Source of the DNA: Streptomyces sulfonofaciens
GTDB lineage: Bacteria; Actinomycetota; Actinomycetes; Streptomycetales; Streptomycetaceae
Direction: 5' to 3'
DNA length: 64,000 bases
NCBI RefSeq assembly: GCF_014656295.1
Contig: NZ_BNCD01000021.1
Location: 75,625 to 139,624, forward strand
Shown: one piece after another, positions 1 through 8,466 of the stretch
How positions within the stretch are numbered: the first letter of the stretch is position 1
How the letters are laid out: every line of letters begins with the position of its first letter
Position numbers and translations under genes: made by a program
The notes under the pieces: generated by a model
The model's input: the letters and a program-made list of their open reading frames with translations, nothing else
What the model was told of the DNA's origin: nothing
The model's database searches: none

Positions 1-654
1 GCGCAGCCGGACGGCGGCGCCCGTGGCGAAGGGCCGCAGCAGCCCGAGACCGAGCAGCAGCGCGGGCACCGCCGACAGGCCCCAGACGGCCACCAGCCGG
101 GCGGGCGTGGCGTGCTGCGGTTGCAGGACGAGCGCCGGGACGACGCACAGCAGGCGCAGTGTGTCGGCGGCGAGGGCGCGACCGGGCCTGCGCAGCGCGG
201 AGAACGCGTACCGCAGCCCGTCCTGAACGAGTACCAGCGGCAGGACGAGGCCGAGCGCGGCGAACGCGCCGCCCTGCCGCCCCCCGGCGAGCAGCCCGCC
301 CAGCAGGAGCGGGCCGCCCGCGGCGCAGGCGGCACAGGCCGTGAAGGCGACCGCGGAGCGGCACGCGGCGCCGAGCGCGTGCTCGTCGCCGCGCTCAAGC
401 ACCAGGGCCTGGCCCACGTACGCCACGTTGAGGCCGAGCAGCACGGTGAAGGTCAGGTAGACCATCGAGAACGCGGCGAAGCCCGTGGTGGTGGAGACCC
501 TGGCGGCGATGACCAGGACCAGGATGTTGGTCAAGCTGGAGGCGGCCTGGTCGAGGACGGAGGCCGCCACGGCCCCGGTGAGCCGGCTCCGCACGACCGG
601 TCGCCCGTCCGCCGGCGGGCCTTCGGGGCCCTGCGGCCCCGGGCGGTCGCTCAC
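1..654 (-). CDS. Polysaccharide flippase-like membrane protein (3' part beyond window)
   Basis: This is the N-terminal 218 codons of an integral membrane protein that runs off the left edge. After a short Pro/Gly-rich cytoplasmic start it has repeated hydrophobic helices, including a stretch near residue 45 (TNILVLVIAARV) of the kind seen at the start of Wzx/MVN-type flippases. Its GTG start overlaps the stop of the Wzz-like gene by 4 bp (GTGA), so the two are probably translationally coupled. Position in an operon with a glycosyltransferase and a chain-length protein suggests it exports a lipid-linked sugar unit. Without the C-terminus another polytopic exporter cannot be excluded. Confidence 0.68.
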   Translation of the reverse strand, partial: MSDRPGPQGPEGPPADGRPVVRSRLTGAVAASVLDQAASSLTNILVLVIAARVSTTTGFAAFSMVYLTFTVLLGLNVAYVGQALVLERGDEHALGAACRSAVAFTACAACAAGGPLLLGGLLAGGRQGGAFAALGLVLPLVLVQDGLRYAFSALRRPGRALAADTLRLLCVVPALVLQPQHATPARLVAVWGLSAVPALLLGLGLLRPFATGAAVRLR

Positions 655-2381
655 CTGTCGCCCGCGCGCACGCCGCGCGGGGCGACGATGTCCCCGTCGT
701 CGTCGAGGAGTGCGCGCCGGGTGCTGTGCACCTTGCGGGGTCCCGGCGGGGGTTCGGGGGCCGCCTGCCGTCCCGCTCGGTGGCCGCCGCCCGCCGCGCC
801 GCGCCGTTTGCCGCGCCGGGCCCGGCCGCCCTCGGTGTGGATGACGGCCCCCAGCACGGTGCCGCCCGCGCCGCCGATCAGCTCCCGCACCCGGGCCAGG
901 TCCGAGCGGTGCACGGCGCGCGGGTCGCACACGATCAGGACGCCGTCCACCCGGTCGACGAGCGCGAGCGCATCGGCGTAGGCGAGGACGGGCGGGGCGA
1001 GGACGACGACGGTGGAGCCGGGGTCGTCCGCCTCGGCGATCAGCCGGGTCATCCGGGACGAGGTGAGGGCCCGGGGCACGTTGCGCACCCGCTCGCCCGG
1101 CACCAGGTCGAACATGCCCGACTCGCCCGCGTCGACGGCGAGGTGGCCGCCCCCGGGCCAGTCGGCGCCGTCCTGGCCATGGGCCCGGGAGGTGGGTTCC
1201 GGCAAGGTCCACTGGGGGCGCGGGGTGGTGGTCGTGCGGAGCCGTTCGACGAGCGAGGGGGTGCGCAGGTCGGCCTCGACGAGCAGCACGTCCTTGCCGG
1301 TCTCGGCGAACGACGCGGTGAGGTTGCAGGCGACCGCCGCGACCGCCGCGGCCGGTTCCGCGCCACCGCGGGGCGCCACGACCAGCAGCCGGCGGCGGTC
1401 GGCGAACCGGTCGTCGTAGGCGAGCCGGAAAGCGATCGAGCGGTACTCCTCGGCCGCCCGCGAGTCGCTCTGGCCGCCGACGAGCAGGACGCCGGTGCCG
1501 CCGCGGGGCAGGATGCCGAGCACGGGCGCGCGCACCGCCCTGGCGACCTCGCCCGCGGAGCGCGGGGTCGGGTCGAACACCAGGCGCACCCAGGCGGACA
1601 GCAGTCCGAGGGCGATGCCGACGGCGCCGCCGAGGCCCAGCGCCATGAGCAGGCCGGGGCCGTCGGGGGCGCTGGGCGGCACGGCTTCGCGGATCACCGT
1701 GCCGGGTGTCATGTCGAGCGCCTTGAGGCTGCTGATCTGGCCGTTCAGCTCGGTGATGCGGTTGAGGAGGTTGGCCTTCACGGCGTAAGCGGAGTCAGTG
1801 GCCGAGCCGCCGTCGGGGAGCTGGGCGATCTGCTTGGTGATGTCCTCGTGCTGTTTGACGAGCGGGGCGAGCTGGTCGCTGTACTTCTTGATCATGCTGC
1901 CCCTGACCTGTTCCCACTGGCTCTTGCGCAGTTCCAGGTAGGCCACGGTGAGGGCGTTGGCGCGGCGGGCCGCCTGTGCCGGGTCGGCGGCGGTGTACGT
2001 GAAGTGCAGCACGAGGGTCTGCGGCGGGTTGGTGACCTGGAGTCCGTGCTGGAGGTCGCCGCTGCGGTCGGTCATGCCGAGGTCGTGGGCCGCCACCTGG
2101 GCGACGCTGCTGCTGAGCGCGGTCTGCCGCTCGGAGCCCATGTTGAGGGTCTTGTCCACCGAGACGGCGGGGTTGAAGGGGTCGTTGGTGGGCGCCCGCA
2201 GCACGATGTCGCTGCTCGCCGCGTAGGAGTCGGCCCCGGTCACCCCGAGCCAGGCACCGCCGAGCAGGCCGACGCCGATGCCGCCTCCGATGAGCCAGCG
2301 GTAGCGCAGCAACTGCCGGAACTGCTCGCGCAACTGGTCGGGTTCGTCCTCGCCCCTGGCCGGAACATGTGTGTCGGTCAC
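651..2381 (-). CDS. Wzz-like polysaccharide co-polymerase fused to a degenerate P-loop domain
   Basis: This 576-residue protein has the layout of actinobacterial polysaccharide co-polymerases: a cytoplasmic N-terminus, a membrane helix at about residues 28-48, an extracytoplasmic coiled region, a second helix near 245-270, and a cytoplasmic CpsD/BY-kinase-like domain. The Walker A position reads APRGGAEPAAA, with no GKS/T, while the Walker A'-like strand VLLVEADLRTP is still present. There is no tyrosine-rich C-terminal tail. It therefore probably controls chain length without kinase activity. The GTG start overlaps the stop of the upstream glycosyltransferase gene (GTGA) and the stop overlaps the flippase start in the same way. 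Confidence 0.8.
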   Translation of the reverse strand: MTDTHVPARGEDEPDQLREQFRQLLRYRWLIGGGIGVGLLGGAWLGVTGADSYAASSDIVLRAPTNDPFNPAVSVDKTLNMGSERQTALSSSVAQVAAHDLGMTDRSGDLQHGLQVTNPPQTLVLHFTYTAADPAQAARRANALTVAYLELRKSQWEQVRGSMIKKYSDQLAPLVKQHEDITKQIAQLPDGGSATDSAYAVKANLLNRITELNGQISSLKALDMTPGTVIREAVPPSAPDGPGLLMALGLGGAVGIALGLLSAWVRLVFDPTPRSAGEVARAVRAPVLGILPRGGTGVLLVGGQSDSRAAEEYRSIAFRLAYDDRFADRRRLLVVAPRGGAEPAAAVAAVACNLTASFAETGKDVLLVEADLRTPSLVERLRTTTTPRPQWTLPEPTSRAHGQDGADWPGGGHLAVDAGESGMFDLVPGERVRNVPRALTSSRMTRLIAEADDPGSTVVVLAPPVLAYADALALVDRVDGVLIVCDPRAVHRSDLARVRELIGGAGGTVLGAVIHTEGGRARRGKRRGAAGGGHRAGRQAAPEPPPGPRKVHSTRRALLDDDGDIVAPRGVRAGDR

Positions 2382-3637
2382 GTGCCTGGTCCCCCCAAGG
2401 CCTCGTCGATGAGTGCGTCGATCCGCGCCAGGCCCGCCTCCCGGGAGAGGTGGGCGGCCACGTGGCGGGGCCCCTCGGCGCCCAGCGCGTCCGCCAGGGC
2501 CGGATCGGCGGTGAGTCTACGCACCGCGGACAGCAGTTCGGCGGGGTCCTCCGGGGCGACCAGCACTCCGGCGCCGGAGCGCCGCACCTCCTGCGCGGTG
2601 CCGCCGGCCGCGGCCACGGCCGCCACCACCGGCCGTCCGGCGGCGAAGTACGAGGTCAGTTTGGAGGGCACGCTCATGTCGAGCACCGAGGCACGCTGGG
2701 TGACGGCGAGCACGTCGGCCGCGGCCAGCACCTCGGGGAAGTCGTCGGCGGCGGCGGGCGGCAGGAAGTCCACGTTGGGCACATGGGCCGCGAGCCGCGT
2801 GAGGGCCTCACGCTGGCTGCCGTCGCCCATCAGCACGAAGCGGATCCCCGGCTCCCGGCGGGCCGCCTCGACAAGTACGTCGAGGCCCTGTTTGAGGCCC
2901 ATGTTCCCGGAGTGCAGCACCACGGCCTGCCCCGCCGGCCAGCCGAGCCGGGCCCTGGTCTCCTCGCGGGGCGCACGGGGCCCGGGCACATGGGACCAGT
3001 TGGGCACCAGGCGGATACGGCCGCGGTCCACGCCCAGGGCCGTGACCCGGTCGACGAAGGTCTCGTGGATCACGCCGACGAGCGCCGCGCGGCGCAGCGC
3101 GTATCCCTCGGCCCGCTCGGCGAGTGACGCCGCCCGCGAGCCGCCCCGGATGCCGCTCTGCGCCGCGGCCGCCCCCATCAGGTCCTGGACGACGGGTATG
3201 TACGGCACGCGGTGGCGGGCCGCGAGCCGGGCGCCGAGCAGTCCGCCGGCCAGGCTCGGCATCTGGGCGAGCACGGCGTCCGGGCGGCCGGTGCGGGGCG
3301 GCGCGAGCAGGCCGTGCGTCAGCACGGAGGCCTCGAACAGCGCGCGCCGCCCGGCGGTCTGACGGGGCGGCACCGTATGGCGCCTGCGGTGCACCAGCAC
3401 GCCGGCGCGCCGCTCGGTGCGCCGCCAGACGCCGGCGTAGGAGGCGTCGAGGCGCCAGGACGGGTAGTGCGGCATCCCGGTCAGCACATGGGTCTCATGG
3501 CCGCGCCCGGCCCAGTGCTCGGCGATCTGCGTGGCGTACGGCCCTATTCCGGCGTGCTCCGGTGCGTAGTTCGTCGACACCAGTAACAGCCTGCGGTGCG
3601 GCGTCCGGGCGCTCCCGTCCCGCTCGTCCTCACTCAC
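2378..3637 (-). CDS. Glycosyltransferase family 4 (WcaI-like)
   Basis: A 419-residue GT-B glycosyltransferase that would add a sugar from a nucleotide-sugar donor to a growing exopolysaccharide lipid intermediate on the cytoplasmic face. The N-terminal Rossmann half starts LLLVSTNYAPEHAGIGPY and contains GMPHYPSW, both typical of the WcaI group. The C-terminal donor half has HSGNMGLKQGLDVL, RFVLMGDGSQ and the late acidic segment EDPAELL. The GTG start has a strong GGGAGGGG ribosome site upstream. It is the first visible gene of a minus-strand operon with the Wzz-like protein and flippase. The exact sugar cannot be read from sequence. Confidence 0.86.
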   Translation of the reverse strand: MSEDERDGSARTPHRRLLLVSTNYAPEHAGIGPYATQIAEHWAGRGHETHVLTGMPHYPSWRLDASYAGVWRRTERRAGVLVHRRRHTVPPRQTAGRRALFEASVLTHGLLAPPRTGRPDAVLAQMPSLAGGLLGARLAARHRVPYIPVVQDLMGAAAAQSGIRGGSRAASLAERAEGYALRRAALVGVIHETFVDRVTALGVDRGRIRLVPNWSHVPGPRAPREETRARLGWPAGQAVVLHSGNMGLKQGLDVLVEAARREPGIRFVLMGDGSQREALTRLAAHVPNVDFLPPAAADDFPEVLAAADVLAVTQRASVLDMSVPSKLTSYFAAGRPVVAAVAAAGGTAQEVRRSGAGVLVAPEDPAELLSAVRRLTADPALADALGAEGPRHVAAHLSREAGLARIDALIDEALGGPGT

Positions 3638-3810
3638 CCGGTGGTCCCCTCCCGGATCCGCTGGCAGCGTCCGGCCGGCGGTCGGCGGAAGCTGCGATCA
3701 CCCTCATCGTTCACCATACGGGCACGAATTGTGCACGCTATCGTCGAAGACCGCGCACGGCCCGGCCGGCCGGGGCGCGCACGGGCACGAACGAACCCTG
3801 GGGGGTACGG

Positions 3811-4314
3811 GTGACAGCGGGCGGACCGGGCAGAAGGTGGCGCGTGGGGTACGCACCAGGAGCGTACGACCTCTTCCACATCGGGCACCTCAACATCCTC
3901 CGCCACGCACGCGCGCAGTGCGACTACCTGGTGGCCGGTGTGGTCTCGGACGAGATGGCGGAGCAGGCCAAGGGCCGGCGGCCGATGATTCCGCTGGTGG
4001 AGCGTCTTGAGATCGTGCGCAGCGTCAAGTACGTGGACGCCGCCTTCGTGGAAACGGTTCCCGACAAGCTGGAGACCTGGCAGCAGGTCCGCTTCGACGT
4101 GCTGTTCAAGGGGGACGACTGGCGCGGCACGCCCAAGGGCGACCGGCTGGAGAGCGACTTCGCGTCGGTGGGCGTGAGCGTCGTCTACTTCCCGTACACC
4201 GTGCACACCTCCAGCACGCAGTTGCGCCGTGCGCTGGACGTGCTGGGCGGCCGGGGCGGCGGCGAGGTGCCGTTCAGCGGGGAGCTGCGGTCAGTTCCCG
4301 GAACCACTTCGTGA
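3811..4314 (+). CDS. Glycerol-3-phosphate cytidylyltransferase-like nucleotidyltransferase
   Basis: A 167-residue protein of the TagD/GCT family, which joins CTP to glycerol 3-phosphate or a related phosphoalcohol. The nucleotide-binding signature GAYDLFHIGH with its HxGH pair lies near residue 20, and the KGDDW and late TSSTQLRR segments are family features. The GTG start at 3811 follows a G-rich ribosome site; an alternative GTG lies 33 bases downstream. Its last 41 bases overlap the 3' end of the convergent CDP-alcohol phosphatidyltransferase. A CDP-activated alcohol made here would be a natural substrate for that neighbour, although this pairing is inferred from context. Confidence 0.87.
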   Translation: MTAGGPGRRWRVGYAPGAYDLFHIGHLNILRHARAQCDYLVAGVVSDEMAEQAKGRRPMIPLVERLEIVRSVKYVDAAFVETVPDKLETWQQVRFDVLFKGDDWRGTPKGDRLESDFASVGVSVVYFPYTVHTSSTQLRRALDVLGGRGGGEVPFSGELRSVPGTTS

Positions 4315-4996
4315 GGAACGCCGGCAGGAAGAGCCAGGCCGCGGCGCCGAGGGCCGTGTAGGCCCAGCGGAACCACGACCCGTCGCCCAGCAGCAGGAAG
4401 ACCAGGCAGAACACGCCGTGGTCCACGGGCAGCAGGGCCACCGCGCGCAGGGTGGACGGCGCCGCGGCCGGTCCCCCCGCGGCCGCCTCCGGCTTGAGCT
4501 TCTCGGTGAGCAGTCCGCCGAAGAAGGTGACGACGGCCGCGAACTGGAAGCCCAGCGGGACCAGCAGCCAGGCGTCGCCGGTCAGGCCGAAGTGGTCCGG
4601 GTGACGGTCGAAGGCGATCAGCACGGCGGTGTGCAGCGCGGTGATCTTGGCGCAGTCCACGACGTGGTCCAGCCATTCGCCCGCCGGGCTGCCGGTGCCG
4701 CGCAACCGGGCCAGTTGGCCGTCCGCGGAGTCGAAGGCGAAGCCGACCGCGAGCCCCAGCCACACCACCAGGCCAAGGCCCCGGGACGGCCCTTCGGTGG
4801 CGACGCAGGCCACCGCCGCGAAGCTGAACACGGCGCTGATCGCGGTGACCTGGTTCGGCGTGAGGCCGAGCCCGTACGCGCCGGCCGCCAGCCAGCGTCC
4901 GGCCGGCCGGTTCACATGGCGCGAGTACAGCGAGACGCCCTTGGCGGACTTCTGCGCGGCCCTCAACCGGGCGTGCGCGCCCGTCACACTCCCCAT
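4274..4996 (-). CDS. CDP-alcohol phosphatidyltransferase family protein
   Basis: A 240-residue polytopic membrane protein that transfers a phosphoalcohol from a CDP-alcohol to an acceptor alcohol. The complete catalytic signature D-x2-DG-x2-AR-x8-G-x3-D-x3-D is visible, starting DSADGQLARL and ending GEWLDHVVD, near residues 90-115. About six hydrophobic helices follow and precede it. ATG start with a run of six G as ribosome site. The 3' end overlaps the convergent cytidylyltransferase gene. The acceptor is unknown; a phosphatidyl or a polyol-phosphate polymer product is equally possible. Confidence 0.9.
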   Translation of the reverse strand: MGSVTGAHARLRAAQKSAKGVSLYSRHVNRPAGRWLAAGAYGLGLTPNQVTAISAVFSFAAVACVATEGPSRGLGLVVWLGLAVGFAFDSADGQLARLRGTGSPAGEWLDHVVDCAKITALHTAVLIAFDRHPDHFGLTGDAWLLVPLGFQFAAVVTFFGGLLTEKLKPEAAAGGPAAAPSTLRAVALLPVDHGVFCLVFLLLGDGSWFRWAYTALGAAAWLFLPAFLTKWFRELTAAPR

Positions 4997-5161
4997 CCGT
5001 GTCCCCCCATGGTCCCTCGGCCCCCGCCAACATCACCACACGGACCTCCCCGCAGCAAGGACACCTGCGGGCCGCGGATTCGTCCGCCGCCTTCCGTCCC
5101 GGTCCACCGCAACGCTCCCGCCCGTTTCGGGTCCCGGCGGTCGCGCTGGACAATGGGGCGC

Positions 5162-5704
5162 ATGGACGACGACGAAGGCGAGAGCGGCACGGGGCGCCCG
5201 GCGGGTCCGGACCGGGACCGGGACCGGGACGGCCGGGCCAGGAACGCCCGCCCCCGGGACGGGCTCGGCCGACCCCTGCGCTACGGCGCGCAGGGCACCG
5301 CCCGGCAGCCTGAGGGCATCTCCCGGAGCCCCACCGCCACCATCGACGAGGCCCAGCTCCTCCTGGACGAGGGCAAGCCCTTCCACGCCCACGAGGTCTT
5401 CGAGGACGCCTGGAAGTCCGGCCCGGCCGCGGAGCGCGCCCTGTGGCGTGCCCTGGCCCAGCTCGCCGTCGGCCTGACGCACGCGGCCCGCGGCAACGCG
5501 AAGGGCGGCGCCCGGCTGCTGCGGCGCGGCGCCGAGGCCGCCGGCGACTGGTGCAGCACCGCCGCACGGCTCCAGCCGTACGGCCTCGACGTGCCGGGTC
5601 TGACCGTATGGGCCCGGGAGCTGGCGGATGCGGTCGACGAGGACGGCTCTCCCGTCGACGCGGCGGCCTGGGCTCCCCGGCTGCGCGGCGGGGGTCCCGG
5701 CTGA
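5162..5704 (+). CDS. DUF309 domain-containing protein
   Basis: A 180-residue protein with a charged, disordered N-terminus of about 55 residues (Asp/Arg repeats) and a C-terminal helical DUF309 domain. The domain is recognised by LLDEGKPFHAHEVFEDAWK and by LAQLAVGLTHAARGNAKGGARLL, the two helices that carry the conserved HxxHE-type residues. The function of the family is not known. An in-frame ATG nine bases upstream is an alternative start. It stands alone, converging on the TSUP permease 36 bp away. Confidence 0.85.
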   Translation: MDDDEGESGTGRPAGPDRDRDRDGRARNARPRDGLGRPLRYGAQGTARQPEGISRSPTATIDEAQLLLDEGKPFHAHEVFEDAWKSGPAAERALWRALAQLAVGLTHAARGNAKGGARLLRRGAEAAGDWCSTAARLQPYGLDVPGLTVWARELADAVDEDGSPVDAAAWAPRLRGGGPG

Positions 5705-5740
5705 GCCCTGGTCACATCACGGCGGCGCCGCCGACCGCCG

Positions 5741-6493
5741 TCAGCGCAGCAGCAGTTCCAGGCCGCCGAGCACGGTGGCGGCGATCACCAGTTGTTCGAA
5801 GAGGCGCTGGTTGATCCGGGCCACGCAGACCTTTCCGATCAGTGCGCCGGGCAGGACGAAGAGGGCGAGTTCCGCGTCCAGCAGCAGGGAGTGCCCGTCG
5901 ATCAGGCCGAGTCCGGCGCTGAAGGGCACCTTCGAGGTGTTCACTATCAGGAAGAACCAGGCGGACGTGCCCAGGAAGCTCAGTTTCCGGAAACCGGCGG
6001 AGAGCAGGTACAGCGACATCACGGGGCCGCCCGCGTTGGCGACCATCGTGGTGAAGCCGCCGAGCACCCCGTAGGAGTGGGCCTTCAGCCGCTCGCCGTG
6101 GCCGGCGGACCCGGGCGGCTCCTCGTCCCGGACGGCTCGTCTGCGCCAGACGGTGATCGCTGCCATCAGCAGCAGGATCGCTCCGATCGAGGTGCGCACC
6201 GCCTCGTCGTCCGCCCACACCAGGAAGAGCGTGCCGACCACGACCCCGGCGGCGACGGCCGGGAACAGCCGCCACAGGGTGGGCCAGTGGGCGTGCCGCC
6301 GGTAGGTGAGGACCGCCAGCACGTCGCCGGTGATCAGGATGGGCAGCAGGACGCCGGTCGACTCACGGGCCGGGAGCACGGCGGCGAACACCGCGAGGCT
6401 CACCGTGTTGGCGCCGCTCACGGCGGTCTTCGCGAACCCGACGAGCGCGGCCGCCGCGGCGAGCGCCATGAAGTCCCACAAGGTGATGTCCAT
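5741..6493 (-). CDS. TSUP (TauE/SafE) family anion permease
   Basis: A 250-residue membrane protein with seven to eight hydrophobic segments and the family signatures GFAKTAVSG near the start and GGFTTMVANAGGPVMSLYLL in the middle, where the two half-domains repeat. Members move sulfite, sulfoacetate or other organic anions; the substrate here is unknown. The start chosen is the ATG giving MDITLWDF, which matches where family members begin. A GTG 24 bases upstream would add eight residues. Neither start has a convincing ribosome site. Confidence 0.84.
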   Translation of the reverse strand: MDITLWDFMALAAAAALVGFAKTAVSGANTVSLAVFAAVLPARESTGVLLPILITGDVLAVLTYRRHAHWPTLWRLFPAVAAGVVVGTLFLVWADDEAVRTSIGAILLLMAAITVWRRRAVRDEEPPGSAGHGERLKAHSYGVLGGFTTMVANAGGPVMSLYLLSAGFRKLSFLGTSAWFFLIVNTSKVPFSAGLGLIDGHSLLLDAELALFVLPGALIGKVCVARINQRLFEQLVIAATVLGGLELLLR

Positions 6494-6517
6494 ACCGGGG
6501 ACAGATGCTATGCCCAC

Positions 6518-6919
6518 GCATCACCGCGGGTAAGGCCGCCCTCTTCGCATCCGCGACGGTACCCGCCGCGCCCGGCATGGCTCGTGGGTGCCGGCACCGA
6601 TGCCGGTGCCGGTGCTGTCGGCGGGTCGGCGGGTCCGCGGGCCGTGTGCCGGCTTGCACGCCCCGGGGGCGCACCGCTCCCCCGCCCGCCTGCGGGCCCC
6701 GCCCTGGCCGACCACGCGCGTCGCGCCCCGGCCGGTCATGCCCCGGCCGGTCGCGCCCCGCCCATTCGCGCCCCGGCCGATCGCGCCCCGCCTCCACACG
6801 CTCGGGCGGGCGCACCGAACAGCTTCACGCCGGGGCAGGGGCGCCGAGCCGATTCATACCGGGGCGGGCCCGAACCGCCTCGCCCCGGGGCGGGCGCGCC
6901 CGGGCTGGGCGCCCACCGC
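6518..6919. other. Non-coding interval with degenerate GC-rich repeats
   Basis: No convincing gene. The stretch from about 6715 to 6900 is built of imperfect repeats of the type gcgccccggccgatc and ggccggtcatgcc, alternating on both strands. It separates the 3' end of the thiolase gene from the 5' end of the permease gene. It could form strong secondary structure, but no clean terminator stem was identified. Confidence 0.5.
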
Positions 6920-8107
6920 TCAGGCCCGCTCGACGAGTACCGCGCTGCCCTGGCCCACGCCGACGCACATCGTGGCCAGGCCCCGTGCGGCACCCGTGCG
7001 CCGCATACGGTGCAGCAGGGTGGTCAGGATGCGGGCGCCCGAGCAGCCCAGCGGGTGTCCGAGCGCGATGGCGCCGCCGTCCGGGTTGACCAGCTCGGGG
7101 TCGAGTCCGAGGGTGTCCACGCAGGCCAGCACCTGTGCCGCGAACGCCTCGTTGAGCTCGGCCTCCTGGATGTCGCCGATGGACCAGCCGGCCCGCGCCA
7201 GCACCTTCCTGGTGGCCGGCACGGGCCCGACGCCCATGATGTCCGGGTGCACTCCGGCGGAGGCGCCGCCGACGTACCGGCCCAGGGACTCCAGGCCGTA
7301 TTCGTCCAGCGCTTCCTCGCTGACCAGCAGGAGGCCGGCCGCGCCGTCGTTCATCGGCGAGGAGTTGCCCGCGGTGACCGTGCCGCCCTGCCGGAACACC
7401 GGCTTCAGCGCGGCCAGCTTCTCGTACGAGGTGTCGACCCTGATGCCCTCGTCGGCGTCGACGACCACGTCGTCCTGGCGGGTGACGGGGAGCAGTTCGG
7501 CGTCGAAGCGGCCGTCCTTGCGGGCATCCGCGGCCCGCAGGTGGCTGCGCAGCGCGAAGCCGTCCTGGCGCTCCCGGGAGATCGAGTACCGCTCGGCGAC
7601 CTCCTCCGCGGTCTCGCCCATCGCGAGCAGCCCGTGCAGGTCCTTCATCCTGGGGTTGATCAGCCGCCAGCCGAGCCGGGTGTCGGCGGTCTCCATGCGT
7701 TGCGGGAACGCCTTGTCGGGGCGCGGCAGGACGAACGGGGCCCGGCTCATGGACTCCGAGCCGCCGGCCAGCACGACGTCGGCCTCGCCGGCGGCGATGG
7801 TGCGGGCCGCGGTGGTCACCGCCTCCAGGCCGGATGCGCACAGCCGGTTCACGGTGGCACCGGGCACCGAGTCGGGAAGCCCGGCGAGGAGCGCCGCCAT
7901 GCGCGCGACATTGCGGTTGTCCTCGCCCGCCTGGTTCGCGGCGCCCCAGTACACGTCGTCGATGCGGGCCGGGTCGAGACCGGGCGTCTCGGCGAGCAGC
8001 CCCCGGATCACGGTCGCGGCGAGGTCGTCGGGACGCACCGAGGAGAGGGCCCCGCGCAGCTTGCCGACGGGGGTGCGGCGGGCGGCGGCGAAGTGGACTG
8101 GACGCAC
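6920..8107 (-). CDS. Thiolase (acetyl-CoA acyltransferase, FadA/PcaF type)
   Basis: A 395-residue degradative-type thiolase that cleaves or forms 3-oxoacyl-CoA with coenzyme A in the cytoplasm. The acylation cysteine is Cys90 in VNRLCASG, the histidine lies in GGAIALGHPLGCSGAR, and the second cysteine in MCVGVGQG. ELNEAFAAQ is also present. The GTG start has AGGAG seven bases upstream. A promoter and an imperfect palindrome lie just upstream, implying repression by an acyl-CoA-sensing TetR-like protein not encoded nearby. Whether it serves fatty acids or an aromatic pathway (3-oxoadipyl-CoA) cannot be decided. Confidence 0.92.
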   Translation of the reverse strand: MRPVHFAAARRTPVGKLRGALSSVRPDDLAATVIRGLLAETPGLDPARIDDVYWGAANQAGEDNRNVARMAALLAGLPDSVPGATVNRLCASGLEAVTTAARTIAAGEADVVLAGGSESMSRAPFVLPRPDKAFPQRMETADTRLGWRLINPRMKDLHGLLAMGETAEEVAERYSISRERQDGFALRSHLRAADARKDGRFDAELLPVTRQDDVVVDADEGIRVDTSYEKLAALKPVFRQGGTVTAGNSSPMNDGAAGLLLVSEEALDEYGLESLGRYVGGASAGVHPDIMGVGPVPATRKVLARAGWSIGDIQEAELNEAFAAQVLACVDTLGLDPELVNPDGGAIALGHPLGCSGARILTTLLHRMRRTGAARGLATMCVGVGQGSAVLVERA

Positions 8108-8180
8108 GATGGCACTCCTGGTGTGAGGAACCGGTGGACGGTACCGGCACCGCGTGGTGGGCGGTCGGCGGACACCCTTT

Positions 8181-8197
8181 AATTAGCACCGCTAGTT
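8181..8197. promoter_or_regulatory. Imperfect palindrome, probable repressor operator of the thiolase gene
   Basis: The sequence aattagc-acc-gctagtt has arms that match at six of seven positions. It lies directly downstream of the -10 box of the thiolase promoter, a classic position for a TetR-family operator. The repressor is not identified. Confidence 0.5.
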
Positions 8198-8201
8198 TCG
8201 G

Positions 8202-8230
8202 ACTATAGCCCGCCTCCCCGCGCCTGTGAA
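8202..8230 (-). promoter_or_regulatory. Vegetative-type promoter of the thiolase gene
   Basis: On the minus strand TTCACA (8225-8230) and TATAGT (8202-8207) are spaced by exactly 17 bp, close to the consensus for the principal sigma factor. The start codon is about 95 bases downstream. The AT content stands out in a GC-rich background. Confidence 0.6.
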
Positions 8231-8466
8231 GCGTCCGCCGCCAGGGCCGGGCCGCAGGGCCCTGCCCTGCGCGAGCGGGGGCATGGGGGCGCGTACCAGC
8301 GGGCCCCGCACCGCGGGCGCGGGGCGCGCGCACGTTTCCGCCAGGGGGCGGCCGGGCACTCGGTAGCGCGGACATCCGGCCCAGCGCCGGTGCCGGTGCC
8401 GGTGGCGGTGCCGGGAGAGGGGGAGGCCGGGAGACCGGGAGCCGCCGAGCGGAGGAGGTGCACCAC

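Noticed and set aside
726..3362. Very long plus-strand open frame (878 codons) opposite the Wzz and glycosyltransferase genes
   Set aside because: It is a shadow of GC-rich codon bias; the minus strand carries clear protein families and the plus frame has none.
5792..8182. 796-codon plus-strand open frame over the permease and thiolase genes
   Set aside because: Translation is low-complexity Gly/Arg/Ala/His sequence without a family; the minus strand genes explain the region.
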